From Pseudarcicella hirudinis (GTDB lineage Bacteria; Bacteroidota; Bacteroidia; Cytophagales; Spirosomataceae), in contig NZ_FOXH01000002.1 of NCBI RefSeq assembly GCF_900115665.1, positions 62,001 to 126,000 on the forward strand: a stretch of DNA of 64,000 nt, written 5' to 3'. The notes under the pieces are model-generated. The model was not told where the DNA came from. It saw only the letters and a program-made list of their open reading frames with translations, and searched no databases. Within the stretch, counting starts at the first letter, position 1, and each line of letters begins with the position of its first letter. The position numbers were made by a program, and so were the translations under genes. Of this stretch, positions 25,053 to 34,190 are shown one piece after another.

Positions 25053-25880
25053 TTATTTTTTGTTTGCCTTTTCTTTTAGTTCTTTTGCTCGTTGTACTTC
25101 TCTCCTAACTATTGTTCTTGGGAAATTTACTTTTTCAGATAAAATATCTACCATTATGGAATCTGGAAAAAGGTCTTGCTCTAACATATTTTGAATACTA
25201 ATTCTTAATTCATTTAAAGATATTGAGGGTTCTCTAACGGTTTCATCAGGATTGATAAAAATTCTTTCGTTATTTAATACTTGTCTTTCATTAGTAGTTT
25301 CCATTGTTCTTAGCCTTCTATCGAGCATCCTAACGGTAGATAAAACATCTAGCATAATATCATTGTCCTTCCTTTTTGAGGATATCTCCGCTTCAGGAGT
25401 AGATTCAATTATTCTTTTAAAGTCATCTTCAAATTGATTCCAATAAGTATCGAAAACCTTTCCAAGTATAGATTCTTTTAATGCCTTTTCTTTTAAAGTT
25501 AAGTTAATGGTTCTTACCAATTCCCATACACTATCCCGAGTTGGAAATGTATGATTAAATTGGGCAAGAGGATTCTCTAAGTCGGTCGGTACAAGATCTA
25601 TTAGAAAAGTACAAACTCTATTTGAGCTTAACCCTTTTGCCAAAGCACCTGATTCAAATAGAATCCAAGGTTTGTCTTTATTTTCTTTTGTTAAACAAAC
25701 TATTCCAACACTTGTATTTGAAAGTTGATCAGATATTTCTGTAAACCACAAAGCTCCTCTATCGATATCTTTTGAAGACATCCAAGGGTCAACAGCCTGT
25801 ATTACGCATTGAATCCAATCGTCTAATAATTCGGCAACTTGCTTACTTCTATCTCCTGACCAGCTAATAAAAACTTTCAT
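25053..25880 (-). CDS. TIR-domain protein with C-terminal helical domain
   Basis: 276 residues from the ATG at 25880 (MKVFISWSGDRSKQVAELL); the longer frame to 25949 adds an unlike segment. Residues 1-150 are a TIR_2 domain: first strand KVFISWSG, the DIDRGALWFTEISDQL helix, GIVCLTKEN strand, and PWILFESGALAKG containing the Glu expected to be the NADase catalytic residue. Residues 170-276 are helical and carry DIMLDVLSTVRMLDRRLRTME. Stand-alone bacterial TIR proteins of this type act as NAD-depleting immune effectors. It precedes the Kiwa-like pair on the same strand by 147 bp. No partner Argonaute, SIR2 or cyclase is nearby. Confidence 0.8.
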   Translation of the reverse strand: MKVFISWSGDRSKQVAELLDDWIQCVIQAVDPWMSSKDIDRGALWFTEISDQLSNTSVGIVCLTKENKDKPWILFESGALAKGLSSNRVCTFLIDLVPTDLENPLAQFNHTFPTRDSVWELVRTINLTLKEKALKESILGKVFDTYWNQFEDDFKRIIESTPEAEISSKRKDNDIMLDVLSTVRMLDRRLRTMETTNERQVLNNERIFINPDETVREPSISLNELRISIQNMLEQDLFPDSIMVDILSEKVNFPRTIVRREVQRAKELKEKANKK

Positions 25881-26280
25881 ATATTTTTCGTCATGTTTAT
25901 TTTTGAGCTCATCAAACACAAACCACCCCACCTTACTATTTCTTATCAATAGCCCGTATGATGAATTCCAACTCTAATATTATTCATATTTACCCTCAAA
26001 TAAATACATTTACCCCTAAATATCAAATTTATCTGACAGACTTTTTTATTTGGTCAATGTATTTGTTTTGAGATAGTTATGTGTTTTTGTGGTTTTTTAA
26101 CAACGTAACGTATGTTCTCTAACGCTTTTTGTGATACGTGTGTCTTTTGTTTAGCAATATTCTTTGAAATGTGGATGATATATGAATCTTTCCAATGCAG
26201 TTTTCAGGGTATTTTTTGAGTAAAAAAACAATTTTTCAGAAAATGATAAGCCAGGTCAGAAATACTCAGAAATTACAAAC
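25881..26280. other. AT-rich divergent intergenic region
   Basis: About 400 bases between the TIR gene and the LolA-like gene. Contains many T-tracts and no convincing ORF. It is the right edge of the accessory block; the following genes return to housekeeping composition. Confidence 0.45.
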
Positions 26281-26288
26281 TATCTTTG
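26281..26288 (+). promoter_or_regulatory. -7 promoter element of the LolA-like gene
   Basis: TATCTTTG, a full match to TAnnTTTG, 36 nt before the ATG. No clear -33 TTG at the usual distance. Confidence 0.45.
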
Positions 26289-26324
26289 TAATGCGTAGAG
26301 GTCAGGAATTTAATATTTTGAAGA

Positions 26325-27047
26325 ATGAGTAAGGTGAAGGTTCTTATATTGTTAGCTTTTTTGCTTGGATTTTATAACAATGTGAAGGCACAGACAGAGG
26401 ATGAGGTAATTGAACGATACCTTGAGAGTATCGGAGGAATTACCCAGTTGAAAACAGTCTCCTCTGTATTTTCGGAAGGAAAGTTTCAATATCAGGGAAA
26501 TGAATTCCCTTTTAAAACATATGCTAAAAGTCCGGGTTTCTATAAAATCGAAATCGGGAAACCTGCAACCCCTTTTGTTCAGTCATACGATGGCAGAGCA
26601 GGCTGGCGCATAGATGGTTTTAATAATAATTCGAAGCTGGTGCTTCTCAAAGGCGGTGCTGCGCTTTCGTTCCCGAACGGGGCAGAGGTTGAGCTGGAAA
26701 GCCCGTTTATTGATTACCGAAAAAAAGGAAATATTCCGGAATTGGTCAGCAAGGAAAAAGTAGGAGACAGAGAATGTCTTAAAATGAAGCTGACCCGAAA
26801 AAGCGGTAAAATCGAATACTACTTTTTTGACGGCATTACGGCTCATTTACTCCTTAAACAATCTCAGGTAAAAATGGCCGGAAAACTCGTCTGGGTTGAT
26901 ACCTATTTTTCAGATTTCAGAAAAATAGAGAATCTTCTCATTCCTTTCAAAACAGAAAGAAAGGTAAAAGATGAGGTGATTTCGGTAGCAACCACCGACA
27001 AGCTGGAGTTAAATACCGAAATAGCAGAATCACAGTTTTTGCCTTAA
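26325..27047 (+). CDS. Exported LolA-like/outer-membrane lipoprotein-sorting-type protein
   Basis: 240 residues with a signal peptide (residues 1-22, cleavage after VKAQ-like NNVKAQ). The mature part has the half-barrel pattern of the LolA/LppX/DUF4292-like group: VIERYLESIGGITQLKTVSSV at the start, then alternating strands with YDGRAGWRIDGF and KVKDEVISVATTDKLELN. Bacteroidota carry many such periplasmic proteins whose cargo is unknown, so lipoprotein chaperoning is only inferred. Its stop lies one base from the convergent modF-like stop. Confidence 0.7.
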   Translation: MSKVKVLILLAFLLGFYNNVKAQTEDEVIERYLESIGGITQLKTVSSVFSEGKFQYQGNEFPFKTYAKSPGFYKIEIGKPATPFVQSYDGRAGWRIDGFNNNSKLVLLKGGAALSFPNGAEVELESPFIDYRKKGNIPELVSKEKVGDRECLKMKLTRKSGKIEYYFFDGITAHLLLKQSQVKMAGKLVWVDTYFSDFRKIENLLIPFKTERKVKDEVISVATTDKLELNTEIAESQFLP

Positions 27048-27048
27048 T

Positions 27049-28554
27049 CTACCTCAAAGTTCCGATTTCTCCCACACCGTTATCCAGTCGAAGTACTTTA
27101 TCCACACAATTCGGGATTTCCTCTGCATAATGGGTTACAAAAATCAGGGTTTTGTCCAGCGATTCACATACTGCTTCTACAATTGCTTTGAAGTATTCCA
27201 TCTTTGAATGGTCCAATCCCTGACAAGGTTCATCAAGTACAAGCAATGGTGGATTTTTGACTAAAGCGCGGGCCAGCAAAACGAGTCTTTGTTCTCCGGT
27301 CGAAATCTCTGAAAACCGTTTTTCAGATAAATGATCAATCTTCAGTAATTTTAAATAGCTTTCAGCCAATTCCCTTTGTCCGGGTTTTAAGGCCTGGAAT
27401 AAGCCATTTGTATTGAAAAGTCCGGAAGCTACTGCTTTGTACACTTCGGTTCTCTTGGTAAAATACAAATGCAGTTCCGGAGAAACGAAACCAATTCTCG
27501 ATTTTATATCCCAGATAGACTCTCCGGTTCCCCGTTTTCTGTCAAATAAATCAAAATTGTTGGCATAACTCTGAGGATTATCGGCATTGATCAGACTTAG
27601 TAAAGTTGATTTTCCGGAACCGTTCGGCCCCAGCAATGCCCATCTTTCTCCCCGTTTTACTTCCCAGTTGATGTCTTGCAGTACCTTCTTTTGGCCGTAA
27701 CTGACCGATACATGTCTCATGCGCACAGCATATTCAAAGTCCGTGGCAGGTTCATGCTCCATTAAGGTATGGTCGATTTCAAAAGTATTTGTTTTATGTT
27801 CGGAAAGGTCTTTTTTCTCCTTTTTTTCCGAAATCTCTGCAAAACCATCCTTCAGAGAAATAATATCGGTAATACAGTCAGGAATTTCTTCAGGACTGGT
27901 GATAAGCAGAATCTGAATGCCGGTTTCTGCGATATGATTAATCGCCTCGTGCAGTAATTTTCGCCCGTCCGCATCTATCCCCATAAATGGTGTATCGAGG
28001 ATAATCATTTTAGGGCGTTTTAGTAAAGATTTGGTAATCAGCGTTCTGCGTGTTTCACCATTGGAAAGAGTCATAATCTTTCTGTCCAGCAGATGGCTGA
28101 TTCTGAGTATTTTGGAAACTTCCTGTAGTTCTTCCTCAGTACAGCTTGGCGGAGGCAGTCTGACAGAGTTTTCATCAATTGTCCCGATAGGTTTCATCTG
28201 ATCTGTCAGAAACTCTCTCACAGTCGGAGAATTCTGAGCATCATCCGCATTAAATCTTTGCTGATAATATTGCGCGGCAGATTGCAGAATCCGGTTGGCA
28301 GAATAATCTCTCGGAACCAGTTCTATAGAATCTTTTACAAATTGCCCGCTTTGCAGAAAATCAAACCTTATTTTACCTTCAGCTACAATACAGCGATTCA
28401 TAACCGCTTCTGTCAAAGTTGTTTTCCCGGAACCATTTTCGCCAATAATAGCCCAATTCTGATCGGTCCGGATTGTCCAGTTTATATGGTGAAGAACAAT
28501 TTTGTCAAATTTACGGATGGAAGCGTTCTCGAAAGAAATGAAGGTTTGTGGCAT
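27049..28554 (-). CDS. ModF-type protein with two ABC ATPase domains
   Basis: 501 residues from the ATG at 28554. Two ATPase halves: Walker A GENGSGKTT (about residue 37) and GPNGSGKST (about 305); signature-like LSNGETRR and ISTGEQRL; Walker B ILDTPFMG and LVLDEPCQG. No membrane segment and no permease next door. This is the layout of E. coli ModF (PhrA), a soluble ABC protein near molybdate genes whose function is unclear. The first Walker B has Thr-Pro where Glu-Pro is usual (LDTP), so the first site may be poorly hydrolytic. Confidence 0.82.
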   Translation of the reverse strand: MPQTFISFENASIRKFDKIVLHHINWTIRTDQNWAIIGENGSGKTTLTEAVMNRCIVAEGKIRFDFLQSGQFVKDSIELVPRDYSANRILQSAAQYYQQRFNADDAQNSPTVREFLTDQMKPIGTIDENSVRLPPPSCTEEELQEVSKILRISHLLDRKIMTLSNGETRRTLITKSLLKRPKMIILDTPFMGIDADGRKLLHEAINHIAETGIQILLITSPEEIPDCITDIISLKDGFAEISEKKEKKDLSEHKTNTFEIDHTLMEHEPATDFEYAVRMRHVSVSYGQKKVLQDINWEVKRGERWALLGPNGSGKSTLLSLINADNPQSYANNFDLFDRKRGTGESIWDIKSRIGFVSPELHLYFTKRTEVYKAVASGLFNTNGLFQALKPGQRELAESYLKLLKIDHLSEKRFSEISTGEQRLVLLARALVKNPPLLVLDEPCQGLDHSKMEYFKAIVEAVCESLDKTLIFVTHYAEEIPNCVDKVLRLDNGVGEIGTLR

Positions 28555-28654
28555 TTTTCTCTTAAATATTGAAACACAAAAGTATAATACTTTCCCCATT
28601 TTTCAGGAAAATGAAGGAAAGTAGCATAGCAAATTGTTGAATTTGTATCTGCGG

Positions 28655-29665
28655 TTAATCCGGAATTTGTCTGGAAACGACTTCTTCTTCCTTTTCAACG
28701 AAGGAAACAATCCGTTTGTCAACCCAATATAAATCGTCATTATTGCTTTCGTAAAACCCACAATGCCCGCCGAATTTTGGAACCTCCGAGAAAATGTAAT
28801 CCGACTGAGCTGCTACGTCCAGCAATGCACAGCTGTCCGACAAAACCGGGTCGTTTTGTGCATTCAGAATTAATGAAGGCACTTTAATGTCGTTGACAAC
28901 ATGCCTTGCACTGCATTGGTCGTAATATTCCCTGGCATCTCTCATGCCGTGTAAGGGTGCTACATAATGTTCGGTGAAGTCATCAAGTGTTCTGAATTTC
29001 TCAAAGTCATTCAGTAATTCAGAACTTACCAAAGTGGGTCTGTTCTTAAGAAATTTTAACAGTTTTCTTTTGAAACGATTGGTATAAAATCCTTCTTTCC
29101 CCATTGCATTTACGCTTCCCTGAATGTCAGCGGGAACTGAAACCGCTACTACACTTTTGATTTCTTTGGGAATGCAGGCGTTTTTTTCTCCGGCATATTT
29201 CAAAGAAATATTGCCGCCTTTGCTAAAACCAACCAATACGATTTCATGGTATTTATGCAAAGAAAGAGCATGATTGATCACTGCTTCAAGGTCGTCAGAA
29301 CCACCATGTGTCGTAAGTCTTTCCAAACGGTTACTTTCTCCGCTTAGTCCGCGGTGATTCCAGGCAAGAGCATCCCAGCCCACTTTATTGAATGCCTTGA
29401 CACTCCCGAGGATATAAGGACGACTGGTATTGCCCAGAAATCCATGGGTTAAGATTACCAGTTTTGATGTTTTATTCAGAGAGGCAGGTAAACTGAAATC
29501 CGCATAACTCCAGTCGAGATCCAGAAAATCTCCATCCCAGAGTTCAATTCTTTCACGTACGTAATGCACCCCGGGAACTTTCCGGAATACGCTTGGGTAT
29601 ATTGTGGAGAAGTGTGCGTTCTGCCAGATATGTGAGGCTTGGTAAGACGATTCTATAATCGGCAT
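28655..29665 (-). CDS. YheT-family alpha/beta hydrolase (copy 2)
   Basis: 336 residues, a paralogue of the gene at 3967. Same landmarks: IWQNAHFSTIYPSVFRKV in place of NGHLQT, the elbow GFSKGGN (Ser, then Lys rather than Leu), NAQNDPVLSD and GGHCGFYES with the catalytic His. The catalytic triad is intact, so it is probably active. The two copies likely act on different esters. It is followed by modF-like on the same strand with 100 bp between. Confidence 0.83.
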   Translation of the reverse strand: MPIIESSYQASHIWQNAHFSTIYPSVFRKVPGVHYVRERIELWDGDFLDLDWSYADFSLPASLNKTSKLVILTHGFLGNTSRPYILGSVKAFNKVGWDALAWNHRGLSGESNRLERLTTHGGSDDLEAVINHALSLHKYHEIVLVGFSKGGNISLKYAGEKNACIPKEIKSVVAVSVPADIQGSVNAMGKEGFYTNRFKRKLLKFLKNRPTLVSSELLNDFEKFRTLDDFTEHYVAPLHGMRDAREYYDQCSARHVVNDIKVPSLILNAQNDPVLSDSCALLDVAAQSDYIFSEVPKFGGHCGFYESNNDDLYWVDKRIVSFVEKEEEVVSRQIPD

Positions 29666-30157
29666 AATTTTGAAAATTAATAATTTAGAGTCTGTTAATG
29701 AAATATAAAAGGTTGCTGAAATATTCTGCTCCTTTCTTAATAGACATACTTTTTATGGAATTAATTCCTGAAAAGTAAGTTCTTTAATCCAATATTTCAA
29801 AATTTCTGTAATTCTGACGAAAACGGATTTAAATAGGGATTTTCTGCATTTGCAGAATGTAATTCCCTCATTTAGAAACGCAGAAAAGGCTTGCCTATTA
29901 TGGAAAGAGTAGATTTAAGTTAGGGCATTAGGGAATATCACAAGGGCATTCCTGCATCCTTTTGCATTCCTGAAAATATTAACGGCTAACGTTTCAGATC
30001 CGGAAATAAACGATTCGTTTTGAAACAGAATTTGTACATTCTTTAGGTTTATCTTATCTGGCATTTTACTGTCCTGTTTAATAAATGTGTTAATTTTGAT
30101 TTTCACACGCTATGAAATTAAAGATGCTCAGTTAGTTGCAGGGCTGAAAATATAATT
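29666..30157. other. Intergenic region, no supported gene
   Basis: 492 bases between divergent genes. A 63-codon minus-strand frame (29915-30106) is present but its sequence is not protein-family-like and it has no promoter or ribosome-binding evidence. No hairpin or repeat stands out. Confidence 0.5.
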
Positions 30158-31042
30158 ATGGAAAGTAACAGAAAGGTAGATGTTGCAGTTAACGTTTATG
30201 GAAAACCTTACCAGACAGCAGTAACCTTATTAACTCTTCTGAAACATTCGGGAGAGTGGATTAATAAGATATATTTCATTGAAGAAAAATTCCAGCCAGA
30301 ACCTCCCAGGTTCCAGCCTCTGTTAGATAAACTCGGGGATAAAGTGATTTATTTTAAACCCAGGTCATGGTTTGGGCCGGGAAATCCGAAATTTAAATTC
30401 CTTACAAAATTAAAGAAATATAGACATGGTATCCGTTATCAGTATGCCTGGGAAAATTCTGACCAGGAATTTTTACTTGTAACTCATAATGATGTTTATT
30501 TCAAAAAGGATTTGCTGAAGGCCTATATTGAGCAGATAGGGGAGGCTTCCGGGATTGGCCGAATCGGTCAGTGCTGGAATTGTCCGGCTCTCGCCGCAAA
30601 GAAATGCGATTCTGAAAGTTATACAGCTTATAAGCCGGATTATAAGGAAATTGTGACTATGGCAAATACTTATCCGCAGGCTCGCACAAGCAGATATGCA
30701 GAAGTAATTGACCCGAAAAAGCCCTGGCCATTACCGGAGTGCAGGTTGAATGAATACATGGCAATGATTAATCTGAATAAAACCAGAAAAGATACAATTC
30801 CGAAAGGTAAAGGATCTGCTTTTGGCTCAAATTATGGCCTGGATACAGGGGTAAAATGGTTTGCCGATATGAACAATATGAATCATACTTTCAGGCATTT
30901 TGACTATGATCCTTATGCAATACATAGCTGGGTGAGCCTAAAAAATGCCGGAATTGCTGCTCAGTATAATATTGAGTTATATCAATATGAAGAATCTGTG
31001 GCTAAAAAAGTTTTAAATGAAGAATTTAATTTTACCTTCTGA
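30158..31042 (+). CDS. GT-A-like glycosyltransferase-related protein
   Basis: 294 residues, soluble. The start VDVAVNVYGKPYQTAVTLLTLL resembles the first nucleotide-binding strand and helix of GT-A glycosyltransferases, and LLVTHNDVYFKKDLL has an N-D-V in place of the DxD metal motif (here THNDV). The remainder, with RIGQCWNCPALAAKKC and a Cys-rich short stretch, is not recognised. Standing alone, with no other polysaccharide genes next to it. Function uncertain; sugar transfer to lipid or protein is inferred. Confidence 0.55.
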   Translation: MESNRKVDVAVNVYGKPYQTAVTLLTLLKHSGEWINKIYFIEEKFQPEPPRFQPLLDKLGDKVIYFKPRSWFGPGNPKFKFLTKLKKYRHGIRYQYAWENSDQEFLLVTHNDVYFKKDLLKAYIEQIGEASGIGRIGQCWNCPALAAKKCDSESYTAYKPDYKEIVTMANTYPQARTSRYAEVIDPKKPWPLPECRLNEYMAMINLNKTRKDTIPKGKGSAFGSNYGLDTGVKWFADMNNMNHTFRHFDYDPYAIHSWVSLKNAGIAAQYNIELYQYEESVAKKVLNEEFNFTF

Positions 31043-31048
31043 TGGTTA

Positions 31049-31096
31049 ATTCTGGTAGATTATCCCTTAAACAGTAAAGAGATAATCTACCAGAAT
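31049..31096. terminator. 16-bp perfect inverted repeat at convergent gene ends
   Basis: ATTCTGGTAGATTATC / GATAATCTACCAGAAT with a 16-nt loop. The right arm lies inside the last codons of the YigZ-like gene (minus). Probably a bidirectional transcription terminator, although T-runs are lacking. Confidence 0.55.
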
Positions 31097-31681
31097 CCCG
31101 TCAATTTTTTCGAGTTTTCCTGTAACCTGATTCGTCAGGGTTTTTCTGAATTCTATTTCAATAACACATTGATTATCAAATGTTTGATTTCTTATTTTCA
31201 GGTCAAACTCTTTGATAACCTTCATTACCTCATTCATACGGATGTATTCGAAGGAAACTGCATATACTTCATTCACAGTTTTTTCCAGGATTTCTGCTTC
31301 ATTTAATGCTTCTTCGGTGGCTGATTTATACGCATTGATTAATCCGGGAACTCCCAAAAGTGTTCCTCCGAAATAGCGGACTACCACCACCAGAATATTC
31401 GTGACATCTTTTGAAAGCAGGACGTTCAGAATCGGTTTTCCGGCAGTGCCGGAAGGTTCACCATCATCATTTACCCTGAAATTCGTTCTGTCCAGTCCCA
31501 GACGCCAGGCATAGCAATGATGCACGGCTTTGAAATGTTCCTTTTTGAGCAGTTCAAGCAAAGCTTTTACTTCTGATTCTTGTTCAATAGGGTAGGCAAA
31601 GGCAAAAAATTTACTCCCTCTGTCTTTAAATAGTCCTTCAGATGGAGTTTTGATGGTTTTGTAAGTATCTTCAAATAACAT
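31067..31681 (-). CDS. YigZ/IMPACT-family protein
   Basis: 204 residues. The N-terminal UPF0029 domain includes RGSKFFAFAYPIEQESEVKALL, HHCYAWRLG and NDDGEPSGTAGKPIL (the family's DGEPxGTAGxPiL hallmark), then VVVRYFGGTLLGVPGL. The C-terminal 65 residues form the DUF1949 domain. Family members affect translation/ribosome stalling responses, but the biochemical role in bacteria is unclear. Confidence 0.93.
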   Translation of the reverse strand: MLFEDTYKTIKTPSEGLFKDRGSKFFAFAYPIEQESEVKALLELLKKEHFKAVHHCYAWRLGLDRTNFRVNDDGEPSGTAGKPILNVLLSKDVTNILVVVVRYFGGTLLGVPGLINAYKSATEEALNEAEILEKTVNEVYAVSFEYIRMNEVMKVIKEFDLKIRNQTFDNQCVIEIEFRKTLTNQVTGKLEKIDGILVDYLFTV

Positions 31682-31844
31682 TTCCCGGATGATAAAGCTA
31701 AAGTATGCAAGTTAATATTTTATTTAATCGCAACTTTCATCATATTTGTTTCAGCTTCAGTAAATCCTGATTGCAGAGGTTTTGGGTTAAAAAAACCTTG
31801 AAAGTTGTTTGAAAAGAGAATTTGAACCTTTTACCATTGAAACG

Positions 31845-32552
31845 ATGAAACTACAGGAAGCAAAGGTCTTAATAACCGGAGGAAGTTCCGGAATCGGGTA
31901 TGAAACCGCCCGTCAGTTAATTACGCATGGTGCAAAAGTGGCAATTTGCGGAAGAAATCTTGAAAAGCTGACCAGAGCAGCTGCCGAACTGGGAGCGTTG
32001 CCAATTCATGCGGATGTCAGCAAGGAAGCGGATGTGAAAGGAATGATAGAGACAGTTCTGGAAACTTTCGGAGATTTTAACGTAGTGATCAACAATGCAG
32101 CTTATGGATATTTCAATGCCCTGACAGAACTGGATGCTCATAAATTTCAGGAATTGATACAGACGAATATTTTAGGAGCCATGATGGTCGGGAAGGAATC
32201 AGCCAGGCATTTTGTTGCCAGAAATTATGGGAATATTGTCAATATTTCCTCAACTGCCGGAAACGCTGGGTTTGCCATGGGAACAGCTTATTGTGCTACG
32301 AAATTTGCCCTGAAAGGAATGACGGAGTCGTGGAGGGCCGAACTGAGGAAACATAATATCCGGGTAATGCTGGTCAATCCTAGTGAAGTGCAGACCAATT
32401 TTGGCCATAATGCAGGAAGAGAAAGCAAAGCGTTTAATCCTTCGAAATTAGAGTCAGAGGAAATAGCACATCTCATAATCAGTATGTTAGAAATGAGAGA
32501 TGTAGGATTTGTAACAGAAGCAACGGTTTTTGCTACTAATCCTCAAGGATAA
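31845..32552 (+). CDS. Short-chain dehydrogenase/reductase
   Basis: 235 residues from the ATG at 31845; the TTG-started longer frame is not needed. Classical SDR: GGSSGIGYETARQL cofactor loop near residue 12, NNAAYG (NNAG-like), catalytic Ser in NISSTAG, and Tyr-x-x-x-Lys in YCATKFALKG. Probably NADPH-dependent given Ser/Arg near strand 2 (CGRNLEKL). Substrate unknown; 3-oxoacyl-ACP reductases share this shape. A strong terminator follows. Confidence 0.86.
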   Translation: MKLQEAKVLITGGSSGIGYETARQLITHGAKVAICGRNLEKLTRAAAELGALPIHADVSKEADVKGMIETVLETFGDFNVVINNAAYGYFNALTELDAHKFQELIQTNILGAMMVGKESARHFVARNYGNIVNISSTAGNAGFAMGTAYCATKFALKGMTESWRAELRKHNIRVMLVNPSEVQTNFGHNAGRESKAFNPSKLESEEIAHLIISMLEMRDVGFVTEATVFATNPQG

Positions 32553-32558
32553 AGTTTT

Positions 32559-32591
32559 GAGACAGGCCAGAAGCCTGTCTCTTCTGTTTTT
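32559..32591 (+). terminator. Rho-independent terminator after the SDR gene
   Basis: GAGACAGGC / GCCTGTCTC, perfect 9-bp stem, CAGAA loop, then TTCTGTTTTT. Confidence 0.85.
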
Positions 32592-32645
32592 AAAGAAATG
32601 GCTAACTTTGTGTACAAATCACATTAGCCAAAGAATTAAGTATCA

Positions 32646-34190
32646 ATGCAGACTAATTATTATTTTCTTCGTCAACTGTCGAAGGCCCTGGAGGAAAAGC
32701 TTGTTGGAATGGTCATGGCAGAATGTTTTTCCCAGGAAAAAGATGAGTTACTGATTGGTTTTTGCACGGATGGAAATCAGTGGCGCAAAAGCAGGGATTT
32801 TTACATCAAAGCGGTTTTACATCCCGATTTTGCCTGTCTTACTTTCCCGGATGATTTCAGGAGAGCAGGCCGTAATTCTGTTGATTTGTTTAAAGACCTG
32901 ATTAATTTAAAAGTTACCGGTATAAAGCAATTTTTGAATGAGAGGGCTTTTTCTCTGCAATTTGAAAACAATTTTACCCTGCTTTTCAAGATGTATGGAA
33001 ACCGGTCGAATATTATTCTTTTTCAGGAAAATGAAGTGCTGGATTTATTTCATAACAAACTGGTAATTGATAATAATGTTGATTTATCAACGCTGGACAG
33101 ACCTATTGATCAGAGTTTTGAGGCCTTTCAGGCTGCGGAGGGAGATTTCAGAAAGCTGTTTCCGACTTTTGGAAAAATAGCCCCGGCTTTAGGAAACCAT
33201 CCCGACTGGCAGGCTTTGCAGGAAGTACTGTCACAGCTTGAAAAACCAACCTATTTCATCAAAGTTGTCAACTACCAGCCCGTACTTTCTCTGCTTCAGG
33301 AAGGAGGGGAAATATTGCGGACTTTTCAGGATCCGATTGCGGCGTCTAATGACTTTTACTATGCCTATACCCGGCTAAATGTTTTTGACAAGGAAAAAGG
33401 CACAGTTTTGAAAGTTCTGGAAAAAAGAAGGGTCAGGACCCAGACATATATTGATAAATGTTATCAGCAATTATCCGGTCTGGAAACGGGCATAAAACAT
33501 GAGGAAATTGCCAATATTATCATGGCGAATCTCCATGCTATACCGGAAAGAACGGAAGTGATAGAGTTGTACGATTTTTATCGGGATAATCAGTTGAAAG
33601 TGAGGTTAAAACCGGACTATTCTCCTCAGAAAAATGCTGAAAGTTATTACCGGAAGGCTAAGAATGAGAAAATTGAGATTCAGAAGCTGATGGAAAATAT
33701 TGAGATAAAAGAAGCTGATCTCGCTGAAATTGATCAGCATAAAAATGCCATAGAAGCGATAGAAACGCTTAAAGAATTCAGAAAATACCTGAAAGTAAAC
33801 CAGCTTGAACAGTCTGAAAAGCAGGTTGTTACTGTTCAGGACCTGTTTAAATATTATCAATTTGAAGGTTTTGAGATTTTAGTCGGTAGAAACGCCAAAA
33901 ACAATGATCTGCTTACGCAACGCTACGCCCGTAAGGAGGATTTATGGCTTCATGCCCGGGATGTATCAGGTTCGCATGTAGTTATCAGAAAGCAGGCAGG
34001 AAAGAGTTTTCCCGTGTCAGTTGTAGAAAAAGCGGCTGCCCTTGCAGCCTATTATTCGAAAAGGAAAAATGACACTCTTTGTCCGGTAATCGTTACACCG
34101 AAAAAATACATCAGAAAAACACGCGATTTACTGGAGGGTCAGGTGATTGTTGATAAAGAAGAGGTTATTCTTATCGAACCTAATGCCTGA
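32646..34190 (+). CDS. rqcH: NFACT-family protein, RqcH-like
   Basis: 514-residue factor of ribosome-associated quality control: with stalled 50S subunits it recruits tRNA(Ala) to extend nascent chains with alanine tails. NFACT-N spans about 1-170 (LVGMVMAECFSQEKDELLIGF, then LTFPDDFRRAG), a coiled/helix-hairpin segment 240-390 with many Glu/Lys heptads (e.g. RKAKNEKIEIQKLMENIEIK), and NFACT-R 395-505 with LVGRNAKNNDLLTQRYARKEDLWLHARD and GSHVVIRK. The whole architecture is intact. The length is slightly below that of Gram-positive RqcH. Confidence 0.88.
   Translation: MQTNYYFLRQLSKALEEKLVGMVMAECFSQEKDELLIGFCTDGNQWRKSRDFYIKAVLHPDFACLTFPDDFRRAGRNSVDLFKDLINLKVTGIKQFLNERAFSLQFENNFTLLFKMYGNRSNIILFQENEVLDLFHNKLVIDNNVDLSTLDRPIDQSFEAFQAAEGDFRKLFPTFGKIAPALGNHPDWQALQEVLSQLEKPTYFIKVVNYQPVLSLLQEGGEILRTFQDPIAASNDFYYAYTRLNVFDKEKGTVLKVLEKRRVRTQTYIDKCYQQLSGLETGIKHEEIANIIMANLHAIPERTEVIELYDFYRDNQLKVRLKPDYSPQKNAESYYRKAKNEKIEIQKLMENIEIKEADLAEIDQHKNAIEAIETLKEFRKYLKVNQLEQSEKQVVTVQDLFKYYQFEGFEILVGRNAKNNDLLTQRYARKEDLWLHARDVSGSHVVIRKQAGKSFPVSVVEKAAALAAYYSKRKNDTLCPVIVTPKKYIRKTRDLLEGQVIVDKEEVILIEPNA

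Noticed and set aside
26325-27047. Called LolA itself
   Set aside because: Only the fold pattern is supported; the sequence lacks the conserved LolA signature, so it is described as LolA-like.
27049-28554. Molybdate transport ATPase
   Set aside because: No modABC genes near and no permease; ModF-type layout only.
29915-30106. Small minus-strand ORF of 63 codons
   Set aside because: No family resemblance, no leader or ribosome-binding signal; kept only as intergenic note.
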